A stretch of DNA of 64,000 nt from JANQHS01 sp965227315 (GTDB taxonomy: Bacteria > Bacteroidota > Bacteroidia > Cytophagales > CCMP332). Shown here one piece after another: positions 27,226 to 36,187 of this stretch. Location: NCBI GenBank assembly GCA_965227315.1, contig OZ245737.1, forward strand, positions 3,286,001 through 3,350,000, in the 5' to 3' direction. Position 1 is the first letter of the stretch. Each line of letters begins with the position of its first letter. A program made the translations under genes and the position numbers. The notes below the pieces were generated by a model. It ran no database searches. It saw nothing but the letters and a program-made list of their open reading frames with translations, and was not told where the DNA came from.

Positions 27226-28413
27226 TTATCTGAAAGGTATCCAGTTATAGGATTCCCATATTCCGAATTTTTCCTGTTCCGCCGGTAATTCAAGAAATCC
27301 GTCTGTCCTTGACAGATTCACGAGATCCCCTGAACCACCCCCTGGCATTGGGTGGATCAGAATCTTGCCGTTGGAGATCGTCTTCCTGCCCTGGACAAAA
27401 AATGTCATCTCCTTCTTGAATTCAAATTCTTCGGCGAGTATCGCTTTTTCAAGCTCAAAACCCGTTCCCAATACCGATTTAAGCCACGGCAATGCATATC
27501 GAACCAGGCATAGATAAGATGATACCGGATTACCGGGAAAGCCGAAAACGATATTTGTGCTGCTTTTACCAAACCAGAAAGGTTTTCCGGGCCTTTGCCT
27601 GACCCCATGAAAGAGCTTCTTTACTCCGAGTGACAAGAGCGTTTCAGGTACGAGATCGGCTTTTCCCTTCGAGGCTCCTCCTATGATCATCAAAATGGGA
27701 AATTCTTGCAGAATTTTTTCCAATCCGTCCTTGAGCTCTTCTTGGGAATCTTTCAGGTGGAAGATCTTCGATTCAAAACCACTCTCGGATAGTGCAGCCC
27801 GGACAGTATGTGCGTTGGACATCCTGATTTGATGCGGTTTCGGTATGGCTTCTACGGGTACAAGCTCGTCTCCGGTGCCCAATATGGCAATTCTTGGTGG
27901 GGCCAATACTTCGATTTTATTTAAGCCTACGCTGGCGGCTATGCCGATCTCCGCTGGTGATAGTTTGCTTCCCTGAGCGACCAACTCCTCGTCCTTCTTT
28001 GAGTCGGAGCCCATGAAATGGATATTCTGCCCTTTTGTGATTTTGTTGCTTCGAATTTTGAAGGAATCACCTGTTCTTTCAATTTCTTCATAGGGGATGA
28101 CTGTATCAGCGTTTTTAGGCAAAATACAGCCTGTCATGATCTCTATACAGGCATTGGGATCAGTTAATTCTGTTTGCGGATCACCGGCGAATTGGGTCTT
28201 TTCGATAGGGAAATCCTCGTTTCCTTTTTCAAAGTCTTCGTAAAGGATCGCTATTCCGTCCATGGCCACCCGGTCAAAAGGAGGGAAAGGCCGGTCGGCT
28301 TTTATGGACTTAGCCAGATAATGGCCAGCGGCCTCTTTCAAGGGTATTTTCTTGATTTCGGCTGAGAATTTTGCCTCGTTGATCAAATTTTCTGCTTCCT
28401 TTACCGATATCAT
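27226..28413 (-). CDS. moeA: Molybdopterin molybdotransferase
   Basis: Inserts molybdate into adenylated molybdopterin to make Moco. It has 395 residues, the usual length. Visible are PFDRVAMDGIAI, MTGCILPKNADTVIPYEEIE, AILGTGDELVPVE, MIIGGASKGKADLVPETL and VFGFPGNPVSSYLC, covering the MoeA core, and the C-terminal domain IV. It is divergent from moaC across a 36-bp gap, which suggests one regulatory region for both sides of the cofactor island. Confidence 0.95.
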   Translation of the reverse strand: MISVKEAENLINEAKFSAEIKKIPLKEAAGHYLAKSIKADRPFPPFDRVAMDGIAILYEDFEKGNEDFPIEKTQFAGDPQTELTDPNACIEIMTGCILPKNADTVIPYEEIERTGDSFKIRSNKITKGQNIHFMGSDSKKDEELVAQGSKLSPAEIGIAASVGLNKIEVLAPPRIAILGTGDELVPVEAIPKPHQIRMSNAHTVRAALSESGFESKIFHLKDSQEELKDGLEKILQEFPILMIIGGASKGKADLVPETLLSLGVKKLFHGVRQRPGKPFWFGKSSTNIVFGFPGNPVSSYLCLVRYALPWLKSVLGTGFELEKAILAEEFEFKKEMTFFVQGRKTISNGKILIHPMPGGGSGDLVNLSRTDGFLELPAEQEKFGIWESYNWIPFR

Positions 28414-28449
28414 TCTGATAATCTTTTATTTGGTGTTAGAAGATTGATT

Positions 28450-28926
28450 ATGGGAGAACCAAAGCTATCGCATATTACAGATAAAGGGCAACCGCAAATG
28501 GTTGACATTTCCGAAAAGAAGGAAACGATCAGAGAAGCGGTGGCGAGATCCGTAGTTGAATTCCCGAGCCGACTCGGCATTGACCAAGCCCATGAGTTGA
28601 AAACAAAGAAGGGCCCTGTGGTTCAAACCGCGATTATTGCCGGTACCATGGCGGTTAAAAAGACCTCGGAAATGATTCCCATGTGCCACCCGATCCCGAT
28701 CGAGGACGTGGAAATAGAAATACAGAAGACTGGAGAAAGATTCTTTGAGATCCAATGCAGGGTGAAGACAAGTGGAAAAACCGGGGTGGAAATGGAAGCC
28801 CTTACCGGAGCGAGCATTGCTGCCTTAACGATCTATGATATGTGTAAATCACTGAGTCATGGAATTGTGATCCGGGAAACAGAATTGCTGAGCAAGACAG
28901 GGGGAAAGTCTGATTTTAAGAAATGA
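28450..28926 (+). CDS. moaC: Cyclic pyranopterin monophosphate synthase
   Basis: Second half of the first Moco step, converting the MoaA product to cPMP. It has 158 residues. Diagnostic segments are LSHITDKGQPQMVDIS, AGTMAVKKTSEMIPMCHPIP and EMEALTGASIAALTIYDMCK. The ATG at 28450 is preferred over a TTG two codons upstream. The stop overlaps the mobA start by 4 bases. Confidence 0.96.
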   Translation: MGEPKLSHITDKGQPQMVDISEKKETIREAVARSVVEFPSRLGIDQAHELKTKKGPVVQTAIIAGTMAVKKTSEMIPMCHPIPIEDVEIEIQKTGERFFEIQCRVKTSGKTGVEMEALTGASIAALTIYDMCKSLSHGIVIRETELLSKTGGKSDFKK

Positions 28927-29483
28927 AAGATCTTATTGGTCTGGTCCTTGGTGGAGGAAAAAGCCTGCGAATGAAAGAGGACAAGTCGATGCTCAGCGTA
29001 GGGGGTAGAAGTTTGGCGGAGATCCAAAAAGGGAATATTGAGAATTTTGTTGAGAAGATCATATTCTCCGGTCCGGATCATCTTTCAAGTGGCATAGAGA
29101 CCGTTCCTGACCTCGTTCCTGATCTCGGACCTCTGGGGGGAATATATTCCTCAATGAAGAAGTATGCAGGCCATTCTTTTCTTGTACTTCCTGTGGATGT
29201 GTACTTTAAGGACCCGGAGATCATATCAAAACTTTTGTTCAACAGGGATCCCGAATGTAGCGGAACGGTATTTTATAACCTTGATCGAAAAAGACCAGAA
29301 CCCCTTATGGGTATTTATGAACATACAAGTTTCAATGCGCTCCAAAGATCCATTGAAATTGAAGAATTATCCGCCATGAAATTTGTAGAAGAGCAGCGAT
29401 TTCATTGGGTAAAGGTTGAGCCCAATTGGGTGAATATCAATACTCCTGAGGATCTAAAATCAATACATCCTCCCCAATCCTGA
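28923..29483 (+). CDS. mobA: Molybdenum cofactor guanylyltransferase
   Basis: Transfers GMP to Moco to form the MGD cofactor used by DMSO-reductase-family enzymes such as formate dehydrogenases. It has 186 residues. The nucleotide loop reads LVLGGGKSLRMKEDKSML, with DLGPLGGIYSSM and LVLPVDVYFKDPE for the remaining binding site, and VNINTPEDL at the end. MobA with FdhD at 38.6 kb implies a bis-MGD enzyme outside the window. It overlaps the convergent MOSC gene by 47 bases. Confidence 0.9.
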   Translation: MKDLIGLVLGGGKSLRMKEDKSMLSVGGRSLAEIQKGNIENFVEKIIFSGPDHLSSGIETVPDLVPDLGPLGGIYSSMKKYAGHSFLVLPVDVYFKDPEIISKLLFNRDPECSGTVFYNLDRKRPEPLMGIYEHTSFNALQRSIEIEELSAMKFVEEQRFHWVKVEPNWVNINTPEDLKSIHPPQS

Positions 29484-30204
29484 ATCCGGGATTTTCTTGG
29501 GTTTCACCCACCTGGCTTACCAGGGAGAAATAGTACAGATGCTTGGTTCCGAAGCCATCCAGACCTTTTCTAAATTTTTCCCGTTGGTCCACAAAGATCT
29601 TCTGAAAACCGGTAGTGGATTCTCCGGTTAATGGGTTTCTGGCAGGAACAGGGCACCGCTCGCAGGACCGGAATTTTATAAGTTCTGCAGAGGGAAATTT
29701 TAGGGTAATGTCCTGACTGAGAAGATCCTCTTCCCAAAAAGGGGGCAATTCGGGCTCATCCAGGATCATATTAACCCTAAACCTTTGGACGAGTTCAAGC
29801 TGACTGATCCCTTCATACCAAGATTCCATTTCGATCAATGATTGCCTGCTGATCAGGTTTGGCCCTGGCCACAAGGGCCTGTCGGGAATTGGCGCTACCC
29901 CATTGTCTTTCAGGGAGACCCTGGTGTCGACCAAATGAGAAAGGTGTTTGTCAAGGGCTTCATTGCCCTCCATAAGATTGTAGGCCGTTCCCTCAATCTG
30001 GCAACGCTCAAGGTCCTCAGAAAAAATGATCCTGAATTGCTGGACTTTTGGGGACCTCTTGGCATTAAAGATCTCACCGCCCTCATCGATGAGGGAAAAA
30101 CGCCGATCCTGGAGTATGCGTTTTTCGGGCCCCACTCTTATTTCCTGAACCTGTGTGCCGTCAAGGGATTTAATGGGGTAGAGGATCAGCTTTTCAATTT
30201 TCAT
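29437..30204 (-). CDS. MOSC domain-containing protein
   Basis: A 255-residue protein with an N-terminal MOSC beta-barrel domain (KIEKLILYPIKSLDGTQVQE, RFSLIDEGGEIFNAKRSP) and a C-terminal MOSC domain. RFRVNMILDEPELPPFWEED and RCPVPARNPLTGE match mitochondrial mARC/YcbX-type MOSC proteins. Such proteins bind Moco or move sulfur; YcbX members reduce N-hydroxylated compounds. There is no ferredoxin domain here. The start at 30204 follows directly after the moaE stop, so it belongs to the moaD-moaE transcript. Confidence 0.82.
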   Translation of the reverse strand: MKIEKLILYPIKSLDGTQVQEIRVGPEKRILQDRRFSLIDEGGEIFNAKRSPKVQQFRIIFSEDLERCQIEGTAYNLMEGNEALDKHLSHLVDTRVSLKDNGVAPIPDRPLWPGPNLISRQSLIEMESWYEGISQLELVQRFRVNMILDEPELPPFWEEDLLSQDITLKFPSAELIKFRSCERCPVPARNPLTGESTTGFQKIFVDQREKFRKGLDGFGTKHLYYFSLVSQVGETQENPGFRIGEDVLILDPQEY

Positions 30205-30206
30205 GG

Positions 30207-30623
30207 CTAGGGGTTTGGATTCAACCATTTGGACCCATCTTCATAGATCTCTTTCTTCCATATTGGTAAGGTAGCTTTTAATTTATCAACAAGCCAAGTG
30301 CTTGCTTCAATAGATTCTTTTCTATGGATAGAGGAGCATGCCACGACAATGGCAATATCTCCAATTTGAAGATCGCCTTTTCGGTGTGCAACAAATACTT
30401 TTCTCAGGCCCCATTTTTGGCGGGCTTCCAAGATCGATTTTTCCATTTCCGGGATGACCATCTCATCATAGGCCTGATAGTGGAGTTCTTCGACCCTTTT
30501 TTTGTTGTTCTTGTTTCGGACTGTGCCTATGAAAACTGAAATGCCACCGGTTTCGGGTAGGCTGACAAAGGCGATGGCTTCTTCAGGAGAAAGCTGATCA
30601 GAAGTGATTATTGCTGCGTTCAT
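30207..30623 (-). CDS. moaE: Molybdopterin synthase catalytic subunit
   Basis: Large subunit that transfers sulfur from MoaD thiocarboxylate to cPMP. It has 138 residues. GGISVFIGTVRNKNNKKRVEEL, VFVAHRKGDLQIGDIAIVVA and the C-terminal lysine-rich region PIWKKEIYEDGSKW are typical. It overlaps moaD by 4 bases. Confidence 0.95.
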   Translation of the reverse strand: MNAAIITSDQLSPEEAIAFVSLPETGGISVFIGTVRNKNNKKRVEELHYQAYDEMVIPEMEKSILEARQKWGLRKVFVAHRKGDLQIGDIAIVVACSSIHRKESIEASTWLVDKLKATLPIWKKEIYEDGSKWLNPNP

Positions 30624-30868
30624 CCTCCGCTGACCGGAGGTATAAGGGCTATCTCATCATCCGATTTAATATCTGTTGGTTCTTGAATATACCTGTGGTT
30701 TACGGCCAGACCAAGGCTATCTATCTTTCCAAGGTCAGGATAATCCTCCTTGAGCAGCTTGAGTAGATCCTCGCTATTCATTTCCTGAATACCCATAATT
30801 TCGAGTTCGGTTTTCCCCGTGATCTCTTCGCAGATCCCAAACATTTTGATCAGAAAGCTCTTGGCCAT
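30620..30868 (-). CDS. moaD: Molybdopterin synthase sulfur carrier subunit
   Basis: Ubiquitin-like 82-residue sulfur carrier ending in the required Gly-Gly (ALIPPVSGG). The C terminus is adenylated by MoeB and then thiocarboxylated. The body has KMFGICEEITGKTELEI and VNHRYIQ. It is first in a moaD-moaE-MOSC run, divergent from moaA over 67 bases. Confidence 0.93.
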   Translation of the reverse strand: MAKSFLIKMFGICEEITGKTELEIMGIQEMNSEDLLKLLKEDYPDLGKIDSLGLAVNHRYIQEPTDIKSDDEIALIPPVSGG

Positions 30869-30935
30869 GGTCTAAAATTAAATCCCTGTTTTCTATTTCC
30901 TAAATCCTAATTTATAATTTTCATATCATTGCTCT

Positions 30936-31925
30936 ATGCCCGATCCGATGTTGGAAAACCGTATCGTCGATTCTTTCGGGAGGCCTCTTGAATACCTCCG
31001 GCTTTCTGTGACCGATCGATGCAATCTGAGGTGTTTCTATTGTATGCCCGATGAAAGGATGAAATTCCTTCCGAAGAAAGAACTGCTGAGCTATGAGGAG
31101 CTCGGGTTTGTGGTCCATGAATTGGTCGAACTTGGCATCAAGAAGCTTAGGATCACGGGTGGCGAGCCCTTTGTCCGCCAGGATATGATGGGGTTCCTTA
31201 CAGGAATTGTGGATTCTCACCCGGAATTGGAGCTAGGTATAACCAGCAACGGTGTATTGCTTGGACGGCATATCAAAGAATTGAAGGCACTGGGAATTCA
31301 AAAGATCAACCTAAGCCTGGATTCATTCGACCCCTCCAGGTTCTTGAGAATAACCGCCAGAGACGATTTTCAAAAGGTATATGCCTGTCTTCTTGATTTG
31401 ATTGAATCCGGTTTTCAGGTAAAGATCAATTGCGTGGTGATGAAGGGAGTAAATGATCATGAGATTCCCGATTTCGCTGAATTTGCGAGGACCTTTCCCG
31501 TATCGATTCGCTTCATAGAGGAAATGCCCTTTAATGGACATGGAAAGCAACGCGGTTTTTTGTCTTATGACCAGATCAAAGCTATCCTGGAAGAAAAGTA
31601 TGGAATTCTGGATCTGCGACAGTCCGAGACCTCCTCTTCCAGTTTTGACTTCGCACCCTCCGGGTTTGAGGGCTCCATCGGGATCATACCTGCCTATACG
31701 AGGAGCTTTTGTGGATCCTGCAACCGGATCAGAATTTCGGCTACCGGCCAAATGAAGAACTGCTTGTATGGAAAGAACGTACTGGATCTTCGGGAGCTCA
31801 TTCGATCAGGGAGGAGAGAAGAGATCAAACAAATGATCATCAATAAGTACAAGGTCAAGGAGGAAAACGGTGTGCAGGCTGAAAAGGGTTCCGAGCTGGT
31901 ATCGATGTCAATGATCGGTGGATGA
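30936..31925 (+). CDS. moaA: GTP 3',8-cyclase
   Basis: Radical SAM enzyme for the first Moco step. It has 329 residues. The N-terminal cluster is bound by CNLRCFYC, and the C-terminal cluster by CGSCNRIRISATGQMKNC. GITSNGVLLG and LRITGGEPF are the SAM region. The protein ends in a Gly-Gly dipeptide, essential in studied MoaA proteins. The stop overlaps the modA start by 4 bases, linking pterin synthesis to molybdate uptake. Confidence 0.96.
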   Translation: MPDPMLENRIVDSFGRPLEYLRLSVTDRCNLRCFYCMPDERMKFLPKKELLSYEELGFVVHELVELGIKKLRITGGEPFVRQDMMGFLTGIVDSHPELELGITSNGVLLGRHIKELKALGIQKINLSLDSFDPSRFLRITARDDFQKVYACLLDLIESGFQVKINCVVMKGVNDHEIPDFAEFARTFPVSIRFIEEMPFNGHGKQRGFLSYDQIKAILEEKYGILDLRQSETSSSSFDFAPSGFEGSIGIIPAYTRSFCGSCNRIRISATGQMKNCLYGKNVLDLRELIRSGRREEIKQMIINKYKVKEENGVQAEKGSELVSMSMIGG

Positions 31926-32626
31926 AGAAAAGCTTTGCTTTCTTTTTTTTTATTGCTTTCTGTTTTGAGTTGCATGCACAGGTCAGAGTTGCATGTAGTT
32001 CGAATTTGCTTTTTCCGCTGGAATACTGGCTGGAGGGGAGAAGCCCGATGACCAACAATGTTGATCTCATTCCTGGGGCGACTACAGGTCTATATCATCA
32101 GATGAAGAATGGAGCGCCTTATGATATTATCATTTCTGCTGACCCTAAAGTGTCAGCCCTCATTAGTAGTTTGCCGGATTGCTTGGAATCAAAGCCGATC
32201 ATGAAAGGATTTCTCGTTATCTGGTCAAGTGAAGAAGGAGACATAGATCCTGAAAAAATGGATCTCGATCAAAAAAGAGTGGCGCTGGCAAACCCTGAAT
32301 CCGCGCCTTTTGGAGCCCTGGCCTTGCGTTTTTTGGAAGAGTATGGATACCAGGAACTCGGCAAACCTGTTTTTGGAGACGGGGTTTCCCAGGTGAATCA
32401 ATTCATTTTATCCGGTAGTGTTGATCTGGCATTTACTTCAAACTCCTTTATTCCGAGAGGGAAGGAAATAGGAGGGAATATGGCCAGTTTCAAGACATGG
32501 ACTTTGGTTCATGATGTTCATCTTCTTTCTGATAGCCAGGGGGCAAAGGAGGTCTATAACGAACTCCTGCAGCGCGGAATGAATAAGGTCTGGACACGCT
32601 TTCATTACCTTGAAATTGACGAATAG
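31922..32626 (+). CDS. modA: Molybdate ABC transporter substrate-binding protein
   Basis: A 234-residue periplasmic binding protein with a signal peptide (KKSFAFFFFIAFCFELHAQ). The oxyanion site is expected around ACSSNLLFPLEYW and PGATTGLYHQMKNG, followed by YDIIISADPKVSA and ALANPESAPFGALALRFLE, which are ModA hallmarks. It precedes modB by 2 bases. Confidence 0.92.
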   Translation: MKKSFAFFFFIAFCFELHAQVRVACSSNLLFPLEYWLEGRSPMTNNVDLIPGATTGLYHQMKNGAPYDIIISADPKVSALISSLPDCLESKPIMKGFLVIWSSEEGDIDPEKMDLDQKRVALANPESAPFGALALRFLEEYGYQELGKPVFGDGVSQVNQFILSGSVDLAFTSNSFIPRGKEIGGNMASFKTWTLVHDVHLLSDSQGAKEVYNELLQRGMNKVWTRFHYLEIDE

Positions 32627-32628
32627 GT

Positions 32629-33303
32629 ATGCCTGATTTTTGGGTTCCGATATTTCTCAGTCTTGGTTTGGCTTTGATCAGCTCAATGATCCTGGTCTTT
32701 GTTGGAAATCTCTTCGCTTTTTGGATTTTCTTCAGCAAGGGCGTTGGCGGCTTGCTCATTCGGGTATTGGTGAACCTGCCTCTGGTGCTACCGCCTACGG
32801 TCATGGGGTTCTATTTTTTGGTGGCCTTTTCTCCGAATACCTGGATCGGGCATGTGTTTAGCGAGCTTGGATTTCCACTTGTCTTTTCCTTTCAGGGACT
32901 TGTGTTGGCCTCGGTGATTTTTGGATTACCATTTATGGTCAATCCCTTGATATCTTCTATTGAAAGTCTTCCGCAAGCCTTTACCGAACTGGGTGTGGTG
33001 ATGAACAGGAAGCGCCTATTCATTTATCGCAAAATGCTGCTGCCTCATGCCCAGCGAGGACTGATCGCCGGTGCCATGATGACCTTTGCTCACACGCTTG
33101 GTGAGTTTGGATTGATCCTGATGATCGGCGGAAATATACCGGGCAGTACACGTGTAGCAGCAATAGAGATCTATAACAAGGTGATCGCCATGGATTATGC
33201 AAATGCGCATTTGCTTTCCGGGGTTATGTTGGGAATATCGGTTTTGACTTTGGGTTCGATCTTTTTTTGGTTTAAGAAAAACAGGTCTGAGGCGGTATGG
33301 TAG
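32629..33303 (+). CDS. modB: Molybdate ABC transporter permease
   Basis: A 224-residue inner-membrane permease with about five to six helices. The ModB core LPLVLPPTVMGFYFLVAFSP (conserved LPPTV.GF..L) is visible, and the ATPase-contact loop lies around ESLPQAFTELGVVMNRKRLF. HTLGEFGLILMIGGNIPG is also typical. The stop overlaps the modC start by 7 bases. Confidence 0.94.
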   Translation: MPDFWVPIFLSLGLALISSMILVFVGNLFAFWIFFSKGVGGLLIRVLVNLPLVLPPTVMGFYFLVAFSPNTWIGHVFSELGFPLVFSFQGLVLASVIFGLPFMVNPLISSIESLPQAFTELGVVMNRKRLFIYRKMLLPHAQRGLIAGAMMTFAHTLGEFGLILMIGGNIPGSTRVAAIEIYNKVIAMDYANAHLLSGVMLGISVLTLGSIFFWFKKNRSEAVW

Positions 33304-33953
33304 CATTTGAACTCAAAACCCGTATGGATACGGGAGTTGCAATTGAACTCAAGGGATATTTGGAAAAGGGTATAAATGTTCTCTTTGGCCCATCCGGGTC
33401 AGGGAAAACATTCTTTTTGAGACATCTGATCGGCCTGGAAGAAGGAGTGAGGCTTCAGGATGGCGATCCCATAGTTTCACCACTTCATAAATCACGAACT
33501 CTGGGATACATGCCACAAGGAGGAGGAATTCTTCCGGGCCTGACCATCCTGGAAAATATCTACCTGGGGAGAAGTAAGGACCAGAAACCAAATGAAGCAC
33601 TTAAGGAGCAAATGGAATCCATGGGGCTAAAATTTTACGGTGATGAAAGATCGGATAAGCTTTCGGGTGGAGAAAGGCTCAGGTTGGCGATGATCAGGGC
33701 CATGGTGGATGAACCCGAATTCCTGATCCTTGATGAGCCCTTTTCGGGATTGGATCCCTACTATGGGCAGGTCTGTCGTCAACTGCTCACAGAACTTCTC
33801 GATCTGCACAATAGATATGTTCTTTTTACAACCCATGAGCTTGAAGATGCAAAAATGCAGGGTGCAAATCTTTTGCTGATCAACAATGGGGAGATCCGCA
33901 AAATGGAATCAGCTGCTGAGATCAGGGACCATTTCTTCAATCCCAAACCTTAA
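33297..33953 (+). CDS. modC: Molybdate ABC transporter ATP-binding protein
   Basis: A 218-residue ATPase. Walker A is FGPSGSGKTFFLRH, the signature is KLSGGERLRLAM and Walker B is FLILDEPFSGLD; the switch His is in FTTHELEDA. The protein lacks the C-terminal TOBE/Mop domain of longer ModC proteins (around 350 residues), so molybdate feedback through that domain is absent. Its end overlaps the convergent moeB-rhodanese gene by 45 bases. Confidence 0.88.
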   Translation: MVAFELKTRMDTGVAIELKGYLEKGINVLFGPSGSGKTFFLRHLIGLEEGVRLQDGDPIVSPLHKSRTLGYMPQGGGILPGLTILENIYLGRSKDQKPNEALKEQMESMGLKFYGDERSDKLSGGERLRLAMIRAMVDEPEFLILDEPFSGLDPYYGQVCRQLLTELLDLHNRYVLFTTHELEDAKMQGANLLLINNGEIRKMESAAEIRDHFFNPKP

Positions 33954-34973
33954 GGAGTATACCTGTTCGAAACCATTCTTCTGAAGCATTTCCGCAGCGG
34001 TAATACTTCTTTGCCCGGTTTGGCAGTATAGGATCAGTGCCTGGTTTTTAGGCAATTCCTGGTAATTCTGAGCTAGTGTGCTTAAAGGAAAATTGATCGA
34101 AGATTCAAGATGGAATCGCTCATATTCTGAAGTTTCTCGCACATCAACAAGACATGCCCCCAACTGCTCGACGGAGTCAATTCCGACTTCTTTCACTCCT
34201 CCGGAGTTACACCATCCTCCATAGGATTCTCGGATACGGGCTTTTTCAGCTTCTGCAGTCCTTGAGGCTTGGAACCTTTGAAGGTCCCAGGATTTTGTGT
34301 TGAGAATGTTGAAAAAGAATTGATCCAGGGAAGAATCGTTGAGCAGCACTTTGAGAGATTCCCTGGCCTGAATGGATCCCAGCAGGGCAGGGGTCATGCT
34401 CAATACTCCTCGATCATTGCATGATTTGATAAAGGAGGCGAGAGGTTCATCAGGGTGCAGACAACGGTAGGTAGGTCCGCTCTGATAATTGAATACCGCC
34501 CATTGGATCAGATCCCTGTCAATTCCACCGAAAACAAAGGGTTTTTCGAATTCCACGCAGGCATCATTGACCAGATATCTTGTGGGAAAATTATCAGAAC
34601 AATCCAACACAAGGTCCACGCTTGGGACCAGTTCCTTGGCTAGCCCGGGGTTAAAGAAGCTATTGATCGATTCAATGGAAATGAAGGGGTTCCTTTTTTC
34701 AAGTCTGGACTTTGCGAGTTCTGATTTTGGCTTAGCAATATCATCCGAAGTATAGAGGCCTTGCCTCGCAAGGTTTGATCTGGAAACCCTGTCCCCATCC
34801 ACTAAAACCAAATTGCCCACTCCGACTCCGGCCAAAAGATCCGCCGCGATGGAGCCCAGACCTCCCAGTCCGATCACCAGTACACCGGTACTATTTAACT
34901 TCTGCTGATCGGACTCGGAAAAATCAGAAAGCCTGAGTTGGCGACTATAATATTCCCGTTCCCCTCCTTTCAA
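33909..34973 (-). CDS. moeB: MoeB/ThiF-type adenylyltransferase fused to a rhodanese domain
   Basis: Activates the MoaD C terminus with ATP. Residues 1-245 are an E1-like domain: YYSRQLRLSDFSESDQQKL, VLVIGLGGLGSIAADLLAG, SRSNLARQGLYTSDDI and VDLVLDCSDNFPTRYLVND. Residues 262-354 form a rhodanese domain with the active Cys in LYCQTGQRS, which could donate sulfur as in human MOCS3. The zinc site of E. coli MoeB is degenerate: the first Cys-x-x-Cys reads TYRC and the second pair is not evident. The placement beside modABC and moa genes supports a Moco role over thiamine. Confidence 0.88.
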   Translation of the reverse strand: MKGGEREYYSRQLRLSDFSESDQQKLNSTGVLVIGLGGLGSIAADLLAGVGVGNLVLVDGDRVSRSNLARQGLYTSDDIAKPKSELAKSRLEKRNPFISIESINSFFNPGLAKELVPSVDLVLDCSDNFPTRYLVNDACVEFEKPFVFGGIDRDLIQWAVFNYQSGPTYRCLHPDEPLASFIKSCNDRGVLSMTPALLGSIQARESLKVLLNDSSLDQFFFNILNTKSWDLQRFQASRTAEAEKARIRESYGGWCNSGGVKEVGIDSVEQLGACLVDVRETSEYERFHLESSINFPLSTLAQNYQELPKNQALILYCQTGQRSITAAEMLQKNGFEQVYSLRFGIEEMVPDLSS

Positions 34974-34981
34974 TTGTTGAT

Positions 34982-35662
34982 CTAAAGTAATTTTTCGAAC
35001 TCGTCCATGGCCATATTGATGTTATCATGGACCTGACCAATATTGGCCTCCATCATATAACATGGAGCTGTGACGATCTTATTGGCGCTGTCAATACTCA
35101 CCTCCTCCAGGGTTTTCATTTCGGCTTTGACGCCAATGCTTTCCATTCCCTGAGAAATGGCCTCGATCTCATAGGGAGAAGGTGCTTCAGTTGATCCTAC
35201 AGTCATGGTAGCCTTTACATCGCTACCCTCAAATGCCTTGGCAAGGGTAGTTGGTCCCATGCACAATCCAAGTATGGGTTTTTCCTGCTGGTGGAATTCC
35301 CGGATGATCCTTCTCACCTGAGTGTTCATGGCGCCATCGGGTCCCATAAATGCCCACTTGGTATGGTTTTTTGCCGTTCCAAAGCCACCGGGTATGACGA
35401 GACCATCGTAGTCGCTGACCTCGAGATCTATTACAGCGATGATCTCTCCACGCGCGATCCTCGCTGACTCCACGAGCACATTACGTGTTTCATCCATCTC
35501 TTCACCGTTGGTATGGTTGATGACATGATGCTGATTCACATCCGGCGCAGTACACTGATATTCAATACCGCGTTTGCTGAGTGCCAACAGACTGATAACC
35601 GCTTCCTGAATTTCGGTGCCATCATACACACCTGAGCCAGATAACAATACCGCAACTTTCAT
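34982..35662 (-). CDS. elbB: Isoprenoid biosynthesis glyoxalase ElbB
   Basis: A 226-residue DJ-1/PfpI-superfamily protein. VAVLLSGSGVYDGTEIQEA and VIPGGFGTAKNHTKWAF match ElbB (EcElbB, also called ES1 in eukaryotes); the nucleophile Cys is in PILGLCMGPTTLAKAF. ElbB has been reported to have glyoxalase activity, and its link to isoprenoid synthesis is indirect. It lies 8 bases upstream of moeB in the same direction but probably works independently. Confidence 0.92.
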   Translation of the reverse strand: MKVAVLLSGSGVYDGTEIQEAVISLLALSKRGIEYQCTAPDVNQHHVINHTNGEEMDETRNVLVESARIARGEIIAVIDLEVSDYDGLVIPGGFGTAKNHTKWAFMGPDGAMNTQVRRIIREFHQQEKPILGLCMGPTTLAKAFEGSDVKATMTVGSTEAPSPYEIEAISQGMESIGVKAEMKTLEEVSIDSANKIVTAPCYMMEANIGQVHDNINMAMDEFEKLL

Positions 35663-35706
35663 AATATGTTTTTTGCTTTCAGAATTTCAGAGCAAGCGGC
35701 ATGACA

Positions 35707-36120
35707 TCAGGCCGCTTTGCCTTCGACATAAGACTTAAAATTATCCAGAATAGCCTGCCAGCCCTGCTTTTGCATCTCCGGACTGTTGGTTTCTTCCGGT
35801 TCAAAGGTGATCTGAACCAGGATGTCTCCTCTTTCCGCATGAAAATGAATGATCACTTCCCTGCCATCATCAAGTTGGTAAATGATCTTTTCAGGTGCAG
35901 ATATTTCCTGGAACATGCCGGAAAAATCAAACCCCTCGCTTCCATCCCTGGCTTCCATGCGATAGCTGAACTTTCCCAAAGCTCTCAGGTCATTTTTAGC
36001 AGAGCTGCATTTCCATTCGGGATGAGCAAAGTTCCAATTAACGATATGCTCTTCTCCGGTATAGTAGTCCCAGACCTTTTGAGGATCCGCATCTACCCTG
36101 GTTTCAACAGTGATTTTCAT
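35707..36120 (-). CDS. SRPBCC (AHSA1-like) domain protein
   Basis: A 137-residue single START/SRPBCC domain. ITVETRVDADPQKVWDYYTG, IVNWNFAHPEWKC and the C-terminal GWQAILDNFKSYVE match the Aha1-like polyketide cyclase group common in Bacteroidota. The ligand is unknown. It precedes elbB by 44 bases. Confidence 0.85.
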   Translation of the reverse strand: MKITVETRVDADPQKVWDYYTGEEHIVNWNFAHPEWKCSSAKNDLRALGKFSYRMEARDGSEGFDFSGMFQEISAPEKIIYQLDDGREVIIHFHAERGDILVQITFEPEETNSPEMQKQGWQAILDNFKSYVEGKAA

Positions 36121-36187
36121 AGGATTAAATCTAATCAGATACCAAAAAATCTACAATGAGGAATCGTTAAAAATAGGTGCCGAGGAA

